A stretch of 64,000 nt of DNA from Planctomycetota bacterium (GCA_016209685.1 JACQVQ010000005.1:150655-214654); one strand, 5' to 3'; counted from the stretch's first letter, positions 15,388 through 24,905 are shown. A program made the numbers and translations. The notes: generated by a model not told the origin, from the sequence alone.

Positions 15388-17010
15388 CTATGGCAAATTT
15401 GAGACCAGTACAAACCTTGCCTTGTGAAGACCCTGGAGTTCCGCTACTTTGAATAGAGGGACCCTCCCTGTAGAGGTCAGCCCATTATAATCCGCCTCTG
15501 CCATAAGGCAATAGACCTTTTCCGGAGGGCCCAAGAAAGAAACGATTTCTTCCTCAGAAGAGATGACCTTGGGATGGGACTTAGTATAGTAGACCTGGGC
15601 GGGTCTGAAGATTCTGTACACAGCCCAGGGGGCGCCTGGTTCCATAAGCCCCTTCAATTCCTCACAATAGGCCCTCTCTGACCGATTTTCCTTCTCCCAG
15701 GGGAAGAGAAACCTGTTATAGGACATCTGGAAGCTGGAGGTGATGAGGAACGTAAAGACGAAGAGCACCTCCCACTGCTTATCCCTGAAAATCTGCCGTA
15801 CTGCAAGAGAAAGACTGAGGAACCCCACACCCATTGCCCCAATAATAAGATAAGAAAGGACTAGCTTATGGGTATGTAGTCCGAAGAATATCCAGGCAGA
15901 GAAGAGGCCAAGAAAGGGGGCCAGGCCCCAGCAGAGAGCCCCTTTAATAGACGTCCACTCCCTCAGGGCGGGGCGTCGTATGTAGCCCCCGCAAAAATGG
16001 GCCAAGATGAGGGCCACGGCAGGGTACAGGGGGAGGGTGTACCTGCTAAATTTCTGAAGGATTATAGAAAAAGTAATGAGTATCACAAAGAGCCACGTCC
16101 ATATGAAGTCCCTCTGAGGTCCTTTAGTCTGCTCCTTCCAATAGGCGTAGAAGGCAAAAGGGAGGAGGATAGACCAGGGTGAGCCATCCACAAATATCCC
16201 AGAGAAATAAAAGAGGAATTTATCAACCCCCAGGGGGGTAGTTACCTGGGAATTAAATTGCCCAAAGAGCCCCTCCATATAGGACCTTCCTACCGTTAGA
16301 TAGGCCGGGAGTAGCCACAGGGTTATGGGGGCTGCTGATAAGAAAAGTCCCAGGACGGGCCTGGTCTCCAAGAATAGTCTCAACTCCCCCCTCCTCCAGA
16401 GAAAGACCAGCACTGTAGCGCCTACCAGGATGAAGGCTATCGGGCCTTTTTCTGTAATAGCGGCCAACCCCAATAGAACCCAGCCCCAGAGGAAATAGCC
16501 CCTTTTTTTCTCTGGTTCGGAGTATCCGAAATAAAAGGCCGTTAATGCGGCCGTAATAAAGAAGGTGAAGGGGACGTTCAGCCTGGCCATACAGCTAAAG
16601 CTATGGAATTGGGGTAGCGTGGCCAGGATTGCCGCACCTAAGAAACCCGTGTCAGCGTCAAAGAGTCTCTTCCCCAGGGAGTAGGTTAGCAACATGGTCC
16701 CCAACCCGAAGAGACAGGCCGTAAGCATTGCAATAAACGGCGTAACGTCACCGTGGGGCAGGCTGAGGAGGGCCTCTGACCAGAAGTACAGGGGTGGCTC
16801 CCCATAATAGGGGGCTCCGTTAAGATGGAGGGCGAACCAATGCCCGTCCAGTAGCACCTCTCTGGCCACCTGGGCGTATTTAGGCTCGTCTGTCCCCGTA
16901 AGGTCTCTCCACCACAAGTTGGGGAGGTACAGTACTGCCCATATAGCTATCGTCAGGAGTACATAAGAACGGTTGCTTCCCGTAATAAATCTTCTCCTGT
17001 TTCCTGTCAC
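15388..17010 (-). CDS. ArnT/GT39-like glycosyltransferase 2
   Basis: 540 aa GT-C membrane protein, paralogous to the other three here. Signature loop DLTGTDEPKYAQVAREVLLDG, then GAPYYGEPPLYFWSEALL and a C-terminal soluble tail with YYTKSHPKVISSEEEI and CLMAEADYNGL that is also present in the others. Two bases or so separate it from the upstream methyltransferase gene, so they are co-transcribed. Expected to use a polyprenyl-phosphate sugar made by the GT2 gene at 21177. Confidence 0.85.
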   Translation of the reverse strand: MTGNRRRFITGSNRSYVLLTIAIWAVLYLPNLWWRDLTGTDEPKYAQVAREVLLDGHWFALHLNGAPYYGEPPLYFWSEALLSLPHGDVTPFIAMLTACLFGLGTMLLTYSLGKRLFDADTGFLGAAILATLPQFHSFSCMARLNVPFTFFITAALTAFYFGYSEPEKKRGYFLWGWVLLGLAAITEKGPIAFILVGATVLVFLWRRGELRLFLETRPVLGLFLSAAPITLWLLPAYLTVGRSYMEGLFGQFNSQVTTPLGVDKFLFYFSGIFVDGSPWSILLPFAFYAYWKEQTKGPQRDFIWTWLFVILITFSIILQKFSRYTLPLYPAVALILAHFCGGYIRRPALREWTSIKGALCWGLAPFLGLFSAWIFFGLHTHKLVLSYLIIGAMGVGFLSLSLAVRQIFRDKQWEVLFVFTFLITSSFQMSYNRFLFPWEKENRSERAYCEELKGLMEPGAPWAVYRIFRPAQVYYTKSHPKVISSEEEIVSFLGPPEKVYCLMAEADYNGLTSTGRVPLFKVAELQGLHKARFVLVSNLP

Positions 17011-17013
17011 CTG

Positions 17014-17790
17014 TTACCTGTCTCCTTGCTTTCGTTTCTCAACAATGCCCTTGATTATAATAGTGTGTCCTTTAACAAACCTGGACAGCAATAGGTCTTC
17101 AAGGCGTGATATTTTATACATGAAAGGGAAGATAATGTAACGGTATAATTTAAAAAAGAAAGACCTGTCTGCGTCCCGGAGGCTTGCCTGGGAGGTATAA
17201 TCCTTCTTGACTAGAAACAGCATGAGCTTTAACGCCTCCAAGAATACCTCTCCCAATAGAGTAACGGCATACCGCACCTCCACCACCCTTACGTTGTGCC
17301 TCTCTAAAAGTCCCTTTAAATCGTCTAAGGTGTAACCGTTTCTAACGTGGTACTCTGGCGAACCCTTCTCCGAGTGAAAGAGTCTGTGGAGTCGGGTACT
17401 GCTTAGCAGGCCGTCTCTGGAGGGGACGGAAATGACCAGCAAGGACTTATCCCTTGCTATCCTGCAGAGTTCACTGATTACCCTCTCGTCCTCTTCTACA
17501 TGCTCAAGGACGTCTGCCAGGAGGGCCTTCTCTATTGTATTATCCTTAATGGGGACGTCCGTAACGCTCCCGCAAATAAACGCAGCGGGCACGTTATCCC
17601 TGGCGAGGCCAAGAGAACGCCTGTCGGTATCAATCCCGCAGCACCGTGCCCCATTCTCGGCAATCCTCTCGGTAAAATAACCCGCCCCACAGCCCAGGTC
17701 CAGGATGCACTCCCCCTCTTTTGGCTCAAGCATCTCCAACAGGTGTGGCTCCCTTAATCTTGCGTATAAGGAATAGGTATGGGGGTTCAT
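17014..17790 (-). CDS. Class I SAM-dependent methyltransferase
   Basis: 258 aa. Motif I ILDLGCGAGYFTERIAENG (near residue 29), motif II acidic CCGIDTDRR, and ALLADVLEHVEEDERVISELCR fit the UbiE/Methyltransf_11 group. The C-terminal 90 residues are basic and hydrophobic (YRYIIFPFMYKISRLEDLLL), suggesting membrane association. Located inside the glycan cluster, it probably modifies a sugar or lipid-linked intermediate. Confidence 0.75.
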   Translation of the reverse strand: MNPHTYSLYARLREPHLLEMLEPKEGECILDLGCGAGYFTERIAENGARCCGIDTDRRSLGLARDNVPAAFICGSVTDVPIKDNTIEKALLADVLEHVEEDERVISELCRIARDKSLLVISVPSRDGLLSSTRLHRLFHSEKGSPEYHVRNGYTLDDLKGLLERHNVRVVEVRYAVTLLGEVFLEALKLMLFLVKKDYTSQASLRDADRSFFFKLYRYIIFPFMYKISRLEDLLLSRFVKGHTIIIKGIVEKRKQGDR

Positions 17791-17810
17791 CTGGTATCAC
17801 TATTGAGAAA

Positions 17811-17866
17811 AATTGCAAATTGTAAATTTAAAATTTTAAATTTCCAATTCACAATTTACAATGTTT
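17811..17866. repeat. AT-rich inverted repeat (family E)
   Basis: AAATTGCAAATTGTAAATTT followed by its near complement AAATTTCCAATTCACAATTT. Same family at 670-725, 47649-47716, 57617-57666 and 57929-57967. Confidence 0.75.
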
Positions 17867-17870
17867 TTCC

Positions 17871-19499
17871 TTAAGGCCTGTTGGAGAGGAGGAGGAGCTT
17901 ACCCCCATACTTGCCCGGCCTCTGAAACTCCTTTACCTTATAAACATTTGTCTTATTAACATCGGCCTCTGACCCCAGAGAGGGGAGGGCCTCTTCATCC
18001 GTAAGGCAATAGACCCTCTCACTGGAAGAGAAGAAGTTCAAAAGCCCCTCTCTGGAAGAGAGCTCCTTAACCCTGCCTTTCATGTACCAGACGTAATCTT
18101 GATTAAATGATTGGTAAGTGGTCAGGGAGGCGCCTGGCTCCATGACCTGTAGTATCTCCTGGCAGAGGGCCCTTTCCTGTCCAGCATGGCTCTCTCTGGG
18201 CAAGACGAGCTGGCAATAGGTGGTCTCAAAGGCCATGGCAAAGAGGAAGAGACTGCCAAAGAGCACCATGTATTGGCGGGACCAGAGGGCGAGGAGCATC
18301 AAGGCCAGGACGCATAACCCCACCAGTAACACTATCCAGCTTACGGGCAGTCCAGCATAGACTAGCCCCAGGAATGAACCCCCGCAAAAACCAAAGGCGA
18401 GGACCGTGGCCCACCTCTCCCACGTCCATAGGGGGGCGGCCCTGGATATGTAATAGTTCCACAGGGTCCCCAGCATCAAGGCCAGCGCCGGGTAGAGGGG
18501 CAGGAGGTACCGGCTCCTCTTTTCCATACTGATGGAAAAGAGGATGAAGGTGGCCAGAAACCATACCGCTGGGAATCGCAGGGGATCCCTCTCCTCTGCC
18601 TTGCTCCTCTTCCAGTAGGCATACAGGCCAATAAGTATGAGAGACCATGGGAGCGTCCCTGCCAGGACCTCCCTCGTATAAAAAACGGGTTTAAAGAGGT
18701 TGGCAGGTTTGCCTACGTGGTATTTAAAGTGCCCCACCAGGCCCCCCGTATAACTTATACCTCCATACAACTGGGCCGGGAGGAGCCAGCATAGTAAGAG
18801 GGAAACGAAGAGGAGGCCGCCAAGGAATGGCTCCATCTCCCTCCATCGGTAGAGTTCCCTTCGGCTAAGGAGGTAGAGGCCCAACACCGGAGGGATGATG
18901 AGGATACCAATGCCCTTAGTGAAGACGGATAGGGCAAGGAAGGCCCATCCCCAGAGGAAATACCATCTCTTGCCCCGTACCTTATTGGTACAGGGCTTGT
19001 GAGACGCAGAATCAAGGCCAAAATAGAAGCAGGCCAGGCTGGCAGTGACGAAGAAGGTCAAGAGCATCTCCAGTTTGGCCACACAGGCATACTTCTGGAA
19101 CTCGGGACTGCTGGCCAGGATAAGCCCCGCCAGGAAGCCTCCCCCCGCACCGATGAGTACCTCACCTAGAGAGAAGACCACAAGCACGGTACCTATGGCC
19201 GCCAGGGCAGAGGGCAATCTAAGGGTAAATTCCGTTACGTCCCCCCAGGGCTTACTTAACAGGGCTATCACCCAGAAGTACAGGGGCGGTTTGTTGAAAT
19301 ATATCTCCCCATTAAAGTGGGGCACAATCCAATTCCCCTGGAGTGTCTCCCTGGCCACCTGGGCGTAGAGGGTCTCCCTCCCTGCCCAGAGGTCCCTCCC
19401 CCCAAGATGGGGGAGATACAGGGTCAGACATATCACCACCAGTGCGAGCTTTAGCGATAGCACTCTGGAAAAACTCTCTCTAATATAGGCAAATCTCAT
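17871..19499 (-). CDS. ArnT/GT39-like glycosyltransferase 3
   Basis: 542 aa GT-C family membrane protein: DLWAGRETLYAQVARETLQG, NGEIYFNKPPLYFWVIALL and ARLPSALAAIGTVLVVFSLGE. Compared with paralogues the first acidic residue after the tryptophan loop is changed (AGRETLYAQ rather than APDEGEYAQ), so the catalytic acid pattern may differ. C-terminal soluble part ends LLLLSNRP, as in paralogue 4. Confidence 0.85.
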   Translation of the reverse strand: MRFAYIRESFSRVLSLKLALVVICLTLYLPHLGGRDLWAGRETLYAQVARETLQGNWIVPHFNGEIYFNKPPLYFWVIALLSKPWGDVTEFTLRLPSALAAIGTVLVVFSLGEVLIGAGGGFLAGLILASSPEFQKYACVAKLEMLLTFFVTASLACFYFGLDSASHKPCTNKVRGKRWYFLWGWAFLALSVFTKGIGILIIPPVLGLYLLSRRELYRWREMEPFLGGLLFVSLLLCWLLPAQLYGGISYTGGLVGHFKYHVGKPANLFKPVFYTREVLAGTLPWSLILIGLYAYWKRSKAEERDPLRFPAVWFLATFILFSISMEKRSRYLLPLYPALALMLGTLWNYYISRAAPLWTWERWATVLAFGFCGGSFLGLVYAGLPVSWIVLLVGLCVLALMLLALWSRQYMVLFGSLFLFAMAFETTYCQLVLPRESHAGQERALCQEILQVMEPGASLTTYQSFNQDYVWYMKGRVKELSSREGLLNFFSSSERVYCLTDEEALPSLGSEADVNKTNVYKVKEFQRPGKYGGKLLLLSNRP

Positions 19500-19590
19500 C
19501 TCAGTTGTCAGTCTTCAGTTGTCAGTCTTCAGACAACCGACCACTGCCTACCCCCTACTCCCTACTCCCTACCCCCTACTCCCTATTACG
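19500..19590. repeat. Direct-repeat string (family F, CCCTACTCCCT type)
   Basis: Short direct repeats TCAGTTGTCAGTCTTCAGT and CCCTACTCCCTACCCCCTA between two glycosyltransferase genes. Units are too short and irregular for a CRISPR array. Confidence 0.65.
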
Positions 19591-21187
19591 GCCTATTGGA
19601 GACAAGGACAAAAGAAGGGGGGCCTTTCTCCCTGGGATTGGGAATTTCGGCCACCTTGTAGACCGATGCCCCTAACCCCCTGTAATCTGCCTCACCCAGG
19701 AGGCAATAGACCTTCTCCCTGGAGGAGAGAAGGGCCGTGAACTGCTCTTCCATGTATATACTACCTGGAAAGGTGTGGGTGTAATAGGTAAATGAGGGAC
19801 GATAATACTTATACACGGCCCACTTAGCCCCTGGTTCCATAATACCTAGTAGCTTCTGACATAAGGGCCTGTCAGAATTGGCGTTGTTCTGTAACGGCAG
19901 GAGAAACTGGCAATAAATCGCTTGATAGACGGACAGGACGAGCAAGATGACCCCAAAGAGGAGCTTCACCTGCGAGGCCCTGTAAGCCAGGTATACGGCT
20001 ATCAGCATACCTGCAACGACTAGAGAGAGGCCCAGGGCGGGATAGGGGAGCCGTCCCCCTTCAAACAAGGCCACCGCCACACCCGTCAAGGCGGCGATTA
20101 CAAGGACAGGCAGGCACTTTTGCCAGGACCATAAAGGAGGGCTCTTTGCCCAGTAGCCCTCCCACATCTGGGCCACCATCAGTGCCCCCGCCGGATAAAT
20201 GAACAAGATATATCTGCCGTGCTTGGTGCTAAGGAGACTAAATGCAATAAGGCCGACCAGTAACCAGAGAACAGGCAACGGGGATAAAGGTTTTCCTATT
20301 CCCTGTCCCCTGTCCCCTGTCCCCTGTTCCCTGTCTCTTGTCTCCTTATAGTATGAGTACAGGACCAGTGGTATAAAGATAGACCAGGGGGCCATGCTGA
20401 CCAGGAATTGGGGGAGATAGAAGTAGAAACTCTCAACGTGGTATTCCTCCTCCTTCAGGTACCATACCCCCCAGTTAAACAGGCCATTGAGGTAAGGCCC
20501 TGCCTTAAAATAAACAGGGACTAGCCAGAGGCATATAGTGCCAAAGAACACCAAGGCTCCCAGGAGAGGGAGGGTCTCCTTCAAGCGGTGTAACTCTTTT
20601 CTGAAGACCATGTAAGAGGACAGGGTAAGGACAATAATAAGTGGATAGACGGGCCCTTTTACCAGGCAGGAGAGGGCGGCAGAAAACCAGCCCAATAGAA
20701 ATAACCACCTCCTGGAGGTAGCAAGCCCTATATAGAAGCTGGCCAGGCTCAGGGTAAAAAAGAAGGCCACTGGCACGTCTATCCTTACCATGCAAGCAGA
20801 CCTGAAGAACCCAGGGGAGCTCAGGAGTATCAGGGCGGCCAGGAGTCCCGCCCGTTCGTTCAGCAGGGCCTTGCCCAGGAAGTACACTACGATTACCGTG
20901 CCCAGTGCGGCAAGGGCTGAAGGGAGGCGGGCGGTAAATTCCGTAACATCTCCGACAGGCAGACTGGCCAGGGCCATAAGCCAAAAGTACAGGGGGGGCT
21001 TTTCATTGTAGAGACCGCCATTGAAGTGGGGTACTAACCACCCCCAAGAGGTGGAGTGGAGGGCCTCTCTGGCCACCTGGGCATATTCCGTCTCTACGGT
21101 GCCCCAGAGGTCTCTGTTCCCCAATGCAGGCAGATAAAGGACAAGGCATAGGGAGGATAACAGCAGTACCCGGTGACTATCTCTCAT
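19586..21187 (-). CDS. ArnT/GT39-like glycosyltransferase 4
   Basis: 533 aa GT-C membrane protein: GTVETEYAQVAREAL in the first loop, NGGLYNEKPPLYFWLMALA, ARLPSALAALGTVIVVYFLGKALL. Overlaps the upstream GT2 gene by 11 nt, so the polyprenyl-phosphate sugar synthase and this transferase are translationally coupled. An in-frame family F repeat (20291-20345) adds REQGTGDRGQGIGKPLSP in a loop between membrane segments. Confidence 0.85.
   Translation of the reverse strand: MRDSHRVLLLSSLCLVLYLPALGNRDLWGTVETEYAQVAREALHSTSWGWLVPHFNGGLYNEKPPLYFWLMALASLPVGDVTEFTARLPSALAALGTVIVVYFLGKALLNERAGLLAALILLSSPGFFRSACMVRIDVPVAFFFTLSLASFYIGLATSRRWLFLLGWFSAALSCLVKGPVYPLIIVLTLSSYMVFRKELHRLKETLPLLGALVFFGTICLWLVPVYFKAGPYLNGLFNWGVWYLKEEEYHVESFYFYLPQFLVSMAPWSIFIPLVLYSYYKETRDREQGTGDRGQGIGKPLSPLPVLWLLVGLIAFSLLSTKHGRYILFIYPAGALMVAQMWEGYWAKSPPLWSWQKCLPVLVIAALTGVAVALFEGGRLPYPALGLSLVVAGMLIAVYLAYRASQVKLLFGVILLVLSVYQAIYCQFLLPLQNNANSDRPLCQKLLGIMEPGAKWAVYKYYRPSFTYYTHTFPGSIYMEEQFTALLSSREKVYCLLGEADYRGLGASVYKVAEIPNPREKGPPSFVLVSNRP
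20291..20345. repeat. Family F direct repeat in frame in GT39-like gene 4
   Basis: Five tandem CCCTGTCC-type units (CCCTGTCCCCTGTCCCCTGT...). On the minus strand they encode DREQGTGDRGQGIG. The same string occurs between genes at 8660, 44590 and elsewhere. Confidence 0.8.
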
Positions 21188-21908
21188 CCAGTTCCTCTAC
21201 AACCTCGTAATCTATGCGTCTGTTCTGCATCCACTTTACGGCCAGGAGGTCTACCAGGAATTTGAAGAGGCGGTTTCTGATATTGTATTTGGACTCACCG
21301 AACTTCCTGGGGAAGTGGGAGATGGGTATCTCTATCACCTTAAAACCCTCCATCCGGCAAAGGGTGGGGTAGAAGCGGTGGAGACCTTTGAATAGTTTGA
21401 CCTTCTGTACCACCTCGCGGCGCATGACCCTGAGGGGCGAACCTGCATCCCTGGCATTATCTCCCATAATCACCTGCCTGAGGGTATTGCCGCCCCAGGA
21501 CACAAGACGCCTCAGCCACTCATCTTTTCTTTCGGCCCTCAGCCCCCAGGCCACGTCGTATTCTTTCAGTTTTTCCAGGAGGCCGGGTATATCCTTTGGG
21601 TCACTCTGGAGGTCGGCATCCATGGCCACTATCATGTCTCCCCTGGCGGCCTTAAAGCCCGCCTCCAGGGCTGCTGACTCCCCACAGTTCTTTTTGAACC
21701 GAATAACCCGCACGTGCGGGTTATTGGCACGCAGTTCTTTCATCACCCCCCAACTCCTGTCCGTACTGGCGTCGTCCACAAAGATTACCTCGTAAGGCCG
21801 ATTCAAGCCCTTGAGGACTGGCAGGAGACGAGAGAGGAGTTCTCCAAGGCTATCCGCCTCGTTATGTACAGGGAACACTACAGATAGATTTTTACGGGAG
21901 ACGTCCAT
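21177..21908 (-). CDS. Polyprenyl-phosphate glycosyltransferase (GT2, DPM1/ArnC-like)
   Basis: 243 aa GT2: VVFPVHNEADSLGELL, VIFVDDASTDRSW, KNCGESAALEAGFKAARGD and VAMDADLQSDP (metal-binding DxD-like region) are diagnostic of dolichol/undecaprenyl-phosphate mannosyl- or aminoarabinosyl transferases. No C-terminal membrane segments, so DPM1-like rather than ArnC-like in architecture. It should load a nucleotide sugar onto undecaprenyl phosphate, giving the donor used by the four adjacent GT39-like enzymes. Confidence 0.85.
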   Translation of the reverse strand: MDVSRKNLSVVFPVHNEADSLGELLSRLLPVLKGLNRPYEVIFVDDASTDRSWGVMKELRANNPHVRVIRFKKNCGESAALEAGFKAARGDMIVAMDADLQSDPKDIPGLLEKLKEYDVAWGLRAERKDEWLRRLVSWGGNTLRQVIMGDNARDAGSPLRVMRREVVQKVKLFKGLHRFYPTLCRMEGFKVIEIPISHFPRKFGESKYNIRNRLFKFLVDLLAVKWMQNRRIDYEVVEELDER

Positions 21909-21922
21909 TATCAGAACCTATT

Positions 21923-22108
21923 GTAGAATGCGGAGTGTGGATTGCGGATTACGGAATTCTGAGTGCAGAATTATTCCGCATTCTGCATTCCGCAATCCGC
22001 ATTTGGAATAATTCCGCACTCGGAACGCATTCCGAAATCCTAACTCCAAATTCACCATTGTCCGCCTCAGGCGGCATGCCTGAGGCACGACAATATGCCC
22101 CTACTAAC
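21923..22108. repeat. Intergenic block of family D, C and A repeats
   Basis: 21923-22047 is a long family D palindrome (AATGCGGAGTGTGGATTGCG ... CCGCAATCCGCATT). 22059-22098 carries TCCGCCTCAGGCGG followed by CATGCCTGAGGCA, ending in ATGCCCCTAC. No gene. Confidence 0.8.
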
Positions 22109-23233
22109 CTAACTGATATGGACTCTAATGGCCTCCGCCACTGCCTCTACTTGTTCCACCCGCATCTCAGGGTAAAGGGGAAGGCTGAGTACCTTTGACG
22201 TGGCCTCCTCCGCCATGGGGAAAGTACCCTTAGGAAGGCCCAAATGGGCATAGGCCGGCTGGAGGTGGAGTGGGAGGGGATAGTGGATACCAGTCTGGAT
22301 ACCCATCTCCTTCAGTTTCTTTTTCAACCCATCCCTGTTTTCTACCTTTATGGCGTAGATATGATACACGTGCCTTACCCCGTGGAGTACCCTGGGTATG
22401 GTTACCCCTTGTACAGGGGATAGGAGTACGTCGTATTGCCTTGCCCTCTCCCTCCTCTTTTCGTTCCAGCCTTCCAGGTATTTCAGTTTAATGGACAGGA
22501 TGACCGCCTGGATGGCGTCCAATCGGCTGTTATATCCTTCAATCTCATGGATGTATTTTTCCTTCCTGCCATGGTCTCTTAGCATACGGACCTTCTCCGC
22601 TATGAGCGGGTCGTTAGTAACCACTGCCCCCCCATCCCCGTAGGCCCCCAGGTTCTTGGAGGGATAGAAACTGAAACAGGCCGCCTCGCCCAGGTTTCCT
22701 ACCCGTACTCCCTTGTATTCGGCACCGTGGGCCTGGGCGGCGTCCTCAATCAACCTCAGCCCGTAGCTCATGGCAAGCTCCTTGAAGGCATCCATATCGG
22801 CAGGTTGGCCGTACAGGTGCACCGGTATGATGGCCTTGGTCCTGGAGGTTATGGCCTTCTTGACCTTTTCCGTATCCAGGTTATATGTCTCGGGGTTAAT
22901 ATCGGCAAAGACCACCTTTGCCCCGGCAAGGCCAATGGCCTCGGCAGTAGGGGCCGCAGAGTTGGGGGCGGTAATCACCTCGTGACCCGGTCCAATCCCC
23001 ATGGCCCTGAGGGCAAGGATGAGGGCGTCCGTACCATTGGCTACCCCCACGGCGTATCTGGCCCTGCAAAAGCTGGCAAAGGACTCTTCAAACTCCTTCA
23101 CGTACTTACCGAGGATAAAGGCCCCTTCTTCAATCACCTTCCTTATGGAGGAGTGTACCTCTTCCTGGATACCCTGGTACTGGGTCTGCAGGTCTACTAG
23201 CTGTATCTTCTCCATTACTATGGTGTTCCTCAT
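22109..23233 (-). CDS. DegT/DnrJ/EryC1/StrS aminotransferase (sugar aminotransferase)
   Basis: 374 aa PLP enzyme. NGTDALILALRAMGI, EDAAQAHGAEYKG and CFSFYPSKNLGAYGDGG, with the PLP lysine at K193, are the standard blocks. It transaminates a keto-sugar nucleotide to an amino sugar. ATG at 23233 is supported by AAGGA five bases upstream. The neighbouring Gfo/Idh oxidoreductase (12 bases upstream) would create the keto group, a pairing like WbpB/WbpE in di-N-acetylated sugar synthesis; no acetyltransferase is present here. Confidence 0.88.
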   Translation of the reverse strand: MRNTIVMEKIQLVDLQTQYQGIQEEVHSSIRKVIEEGAFILGKYVKEFEESFASFCRARYAVGVANGTDALILALRAMGIGPGHEVITAPNSAAPTAEAIGLAGAKVVFADINPETYNLDTEKVKKAITSRTKAIIPVHLYGQPADMDAFKELAMSYGLRLIEDAAQAHGAEYKGVRVGNLGEAACFSFYPSKNLGAYGDGGAVVTNDPLIAEKVRMLRDHGRKEKYIHEIEGYNSRLDAIQAVILSIKLKYLEGWNEKRRERARQYDVLLSPVQGVTIPRVLHGVRHVYHIYAIKVENRDGLKKKLKEMGIQTGIHYPLPLHLQPAYAHLGLPKGTFPMAEEATSKVLSLPLYPEMRVEQVEAVAEAIRVHIS

Positions 23234-23245
23234 GGGTTCCTTCTT

Positions 23246-24286
23246 TCAGCGTGATTTACCTGCTGCGCCCGGGGTGGATAGGGCTGGCAGGGTTTGTTTT
23301 GTCCCACCCCTCTTCAGCGACGTCTGCGCCGCCTCTAGTACCCTTACTACCCTGAGGCCATTCAGGCCATCGGTACGGGGTCTCTGTCCCTTCTCTATAC
23401 ATTCCAGGAAGTGGGCACATTCCAGTAGTAACGGCTCCCCTCCTTCCAGTTGGGGGGTTATCACCTCCCCTTTTTTCTTTACGTACTTGTCTTTTTTCTG
23501 CTCAAAGCCGTCGGCGCAGAGTTCATTCCTCACGAGTTTCACCTTGCCATCGGCAGAAAGCTCATCATATATTACCATATTCTTACTGCCCACCACAGTG
23601 GTAGTCCTTATCTTCCGTGGACTGAGCCAGCTTACGTGTACCTCCGCATTGACACCGGATGGGAACCCCATGGTTAGATGCACCATGTCCTCAATCCCCT
23701 CCTGGAGGTAGCTGAACCCCTGGGCGCAGACCCATAGGGGTTCCTCCCCCAGCCAGTACAACAGGATGGAGACGTCGTGGGGGGCGATGTTCCACATGGC
23801 ATTCACGTCGGCCTTGACCGTACCCAGGTCCATCCTCTCAGAGTAAAGATAATACACCTTCCCCAACGTGCCCTGCTGGAAGTATTCCTTTACCTTAAGG
23901 ACGGCAGGGTTGTACTCAAAGACGTGTCCTACCATAAGGACAAGTTTCTTGTCCTCAGCCAGTTGTATTAAGTCCTCGCACTCCCTGGTATTAACGGCGA
24001 GGGGTTTCTCCACAAAGACGTGTCTCCCTGAGGCCAGGGCCGCCCTGGCCACCTCATGGTGGTAGGCCGGCTGGACGACTACCACTACGGCCTCCACCTC
24101 TTTGTCTTCAAGGAGGTGGGGGTAGTCCTCATAAACCCTTAGTTGCGGGTACGTCTGGGCTATCATTTCCCTTCGGGCCTTGCTCTTGTCACAGATAGCA
24201 CGGACCGATTGGGGGTCTATCCTTAGAAAGTCTCTTATAAGGTTGGGCCCCCAGTAACCCGCCCCGATTACTCCCAGTTTTACCAT
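23246..24286 (-). CDS. Gfo/Idh/MocA family NAD(P)-dependent sugar oxidoreductase
   Basis: 346 aa. N-terminal nucleotide-binding GVIGAGYWGPNLIRDF, then VEAVVVVVQPAYHHEVA and the family signature HVFVEKPLAVN (Lys-Pro dipeptide), with a C-terminal Gfo/Idh domain including MWNIAPHDVSILLYWLG with the conserved catalytic-region His. Probably oxidises a nucleotide sugar to the substrate of the DegT aminotransferase that follows. The C-terminal extension TLPALSTPGAAGKSR is low-complexity and may be repeat-derived. Confidence 0.87.
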   Translation of the reverse strand: MVKLGVIGAGYWGPNLIRDFLRIDPQSVRAICDKSKARREMIAQTYPQLRVYEDYPHLLEDKEVEAVVVVVQPAYHHEVARAALASGRHVFVEKPLAVNTRECEDLIQLAEDKKLVLMVGHVFEYNPAVLKVKEYFQQGTLGKVYYLYSERMDLGTVKADVNAMWNIAPHDVSILLYWLGEEPLWVCAQGFSYLQEGIEDMVHLTMGFPSGVNAEVHVSWLSPRKIRTTTVVGSKNMVIYDELSADGKVKLVRNELCADGFEQKKDKYVKKKGEVITPQLEGGEPLLLECAHFLECIEKGQRPRTDGLNGLRVVRVLEAAQTSLKRGGTKQTLPALSTPGAAGKSR

Positions 24287-24616
24287 CTTCCTGTCAACCC
24301 TTCTTTGGGAGATAGACGTAAAGTGCTATAATAAACAGGTTATATACTATCCTGGTCAAACCCATAATGGTTCTTTCCGATGCAAGGTTAATCTAACCAA
24401 ATCAGGGTTAAAACAAAATAGAATATCCTGGCAGGGCAAAAAGTCAATCATTTTTTATTGGTAAGTTGGGCTAGGGAAAATGTCAATCCGCCTGAGACGG
24501 ACCAATGGTGAATTTGGAGTTCGGATTGTTGAAAATCCGCCTCAGGCGGGCGGAATTTAACTCTGCATTCTACATTCCGCAATGAGTCGGGGTGGGGTTA
24601 TCCCCCCCTACAGGTA
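24287..24616. other. Intergenic region with repeat remnants
   Basis: 24301-24430 is AT-rich upstream sequence of the glycan cluster and should hold its promoter; TTGACC/TATTAT-like boxes on the minus strand (24328-24359) are 20 bases apart, so only weak. 24487-24501 and 24536-24550 are family C palindromes, and 24555-24585 is a fragment of family D. No gene seen. Confidence 0.5.
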
Positions 24617-24832
24617 TCAGCAGGGCACCTCTATCCTCATAAAATAGAGGTCCACTCCTTCTTTGGGATATTCTTCTGGTGGAATGGTCTTAAGATAAGA
24701 TTCCAGTGCCTTACAGAGATTATCTCTGGCCTCTTCCTGGGTGGCCCCCCTGGCCAATATCTCCGTCTCCATGCAGTGGGCTAGATAGCCCTCACCCTCT
24801 CTTCTTATAAGGACTGTGAATTGGCGTGACAT
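24617..24832 (-). CDS. HicB-like (UPF0150) protein, no HicA partner
   Basis: 71 aa with the HicB N-terminal fold: FTVLIRREGEGYLAHCMETEILARGATQEEARDNLCKALE. Usually an antitoxin with a C-terminal DNA-binding part and a small HicA RNase upstream. Here only the N-terminal domain exists and no HicA is adjacent, so it is an orphan, possibly a relic. Good SD (GAGGGAAAGAA) before ATG. Confidence 0.75.
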   Translation of the reverse strand: MSRQFTVLIRREGEGYLAHCMETEILARGATQEEARDNLCKALESYLKTIPPEEYPKEGVDLYFMRIEVPC

Positions 24833-24905
24833 TTCTTTCCCTCTTAAGCGTATTTTATCACCTCTCTATATCTTATGGTAGGGGTTTTTCGGGGGTATGG
24901 GGTAT

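Noticed and set aside
19500-19590. Possible CRISPR array
   Set aside because: The direct units (CCCTACTCCCT) are about 11 bases, contiguous and irregular with no unique spacers; no cas genes in the window.
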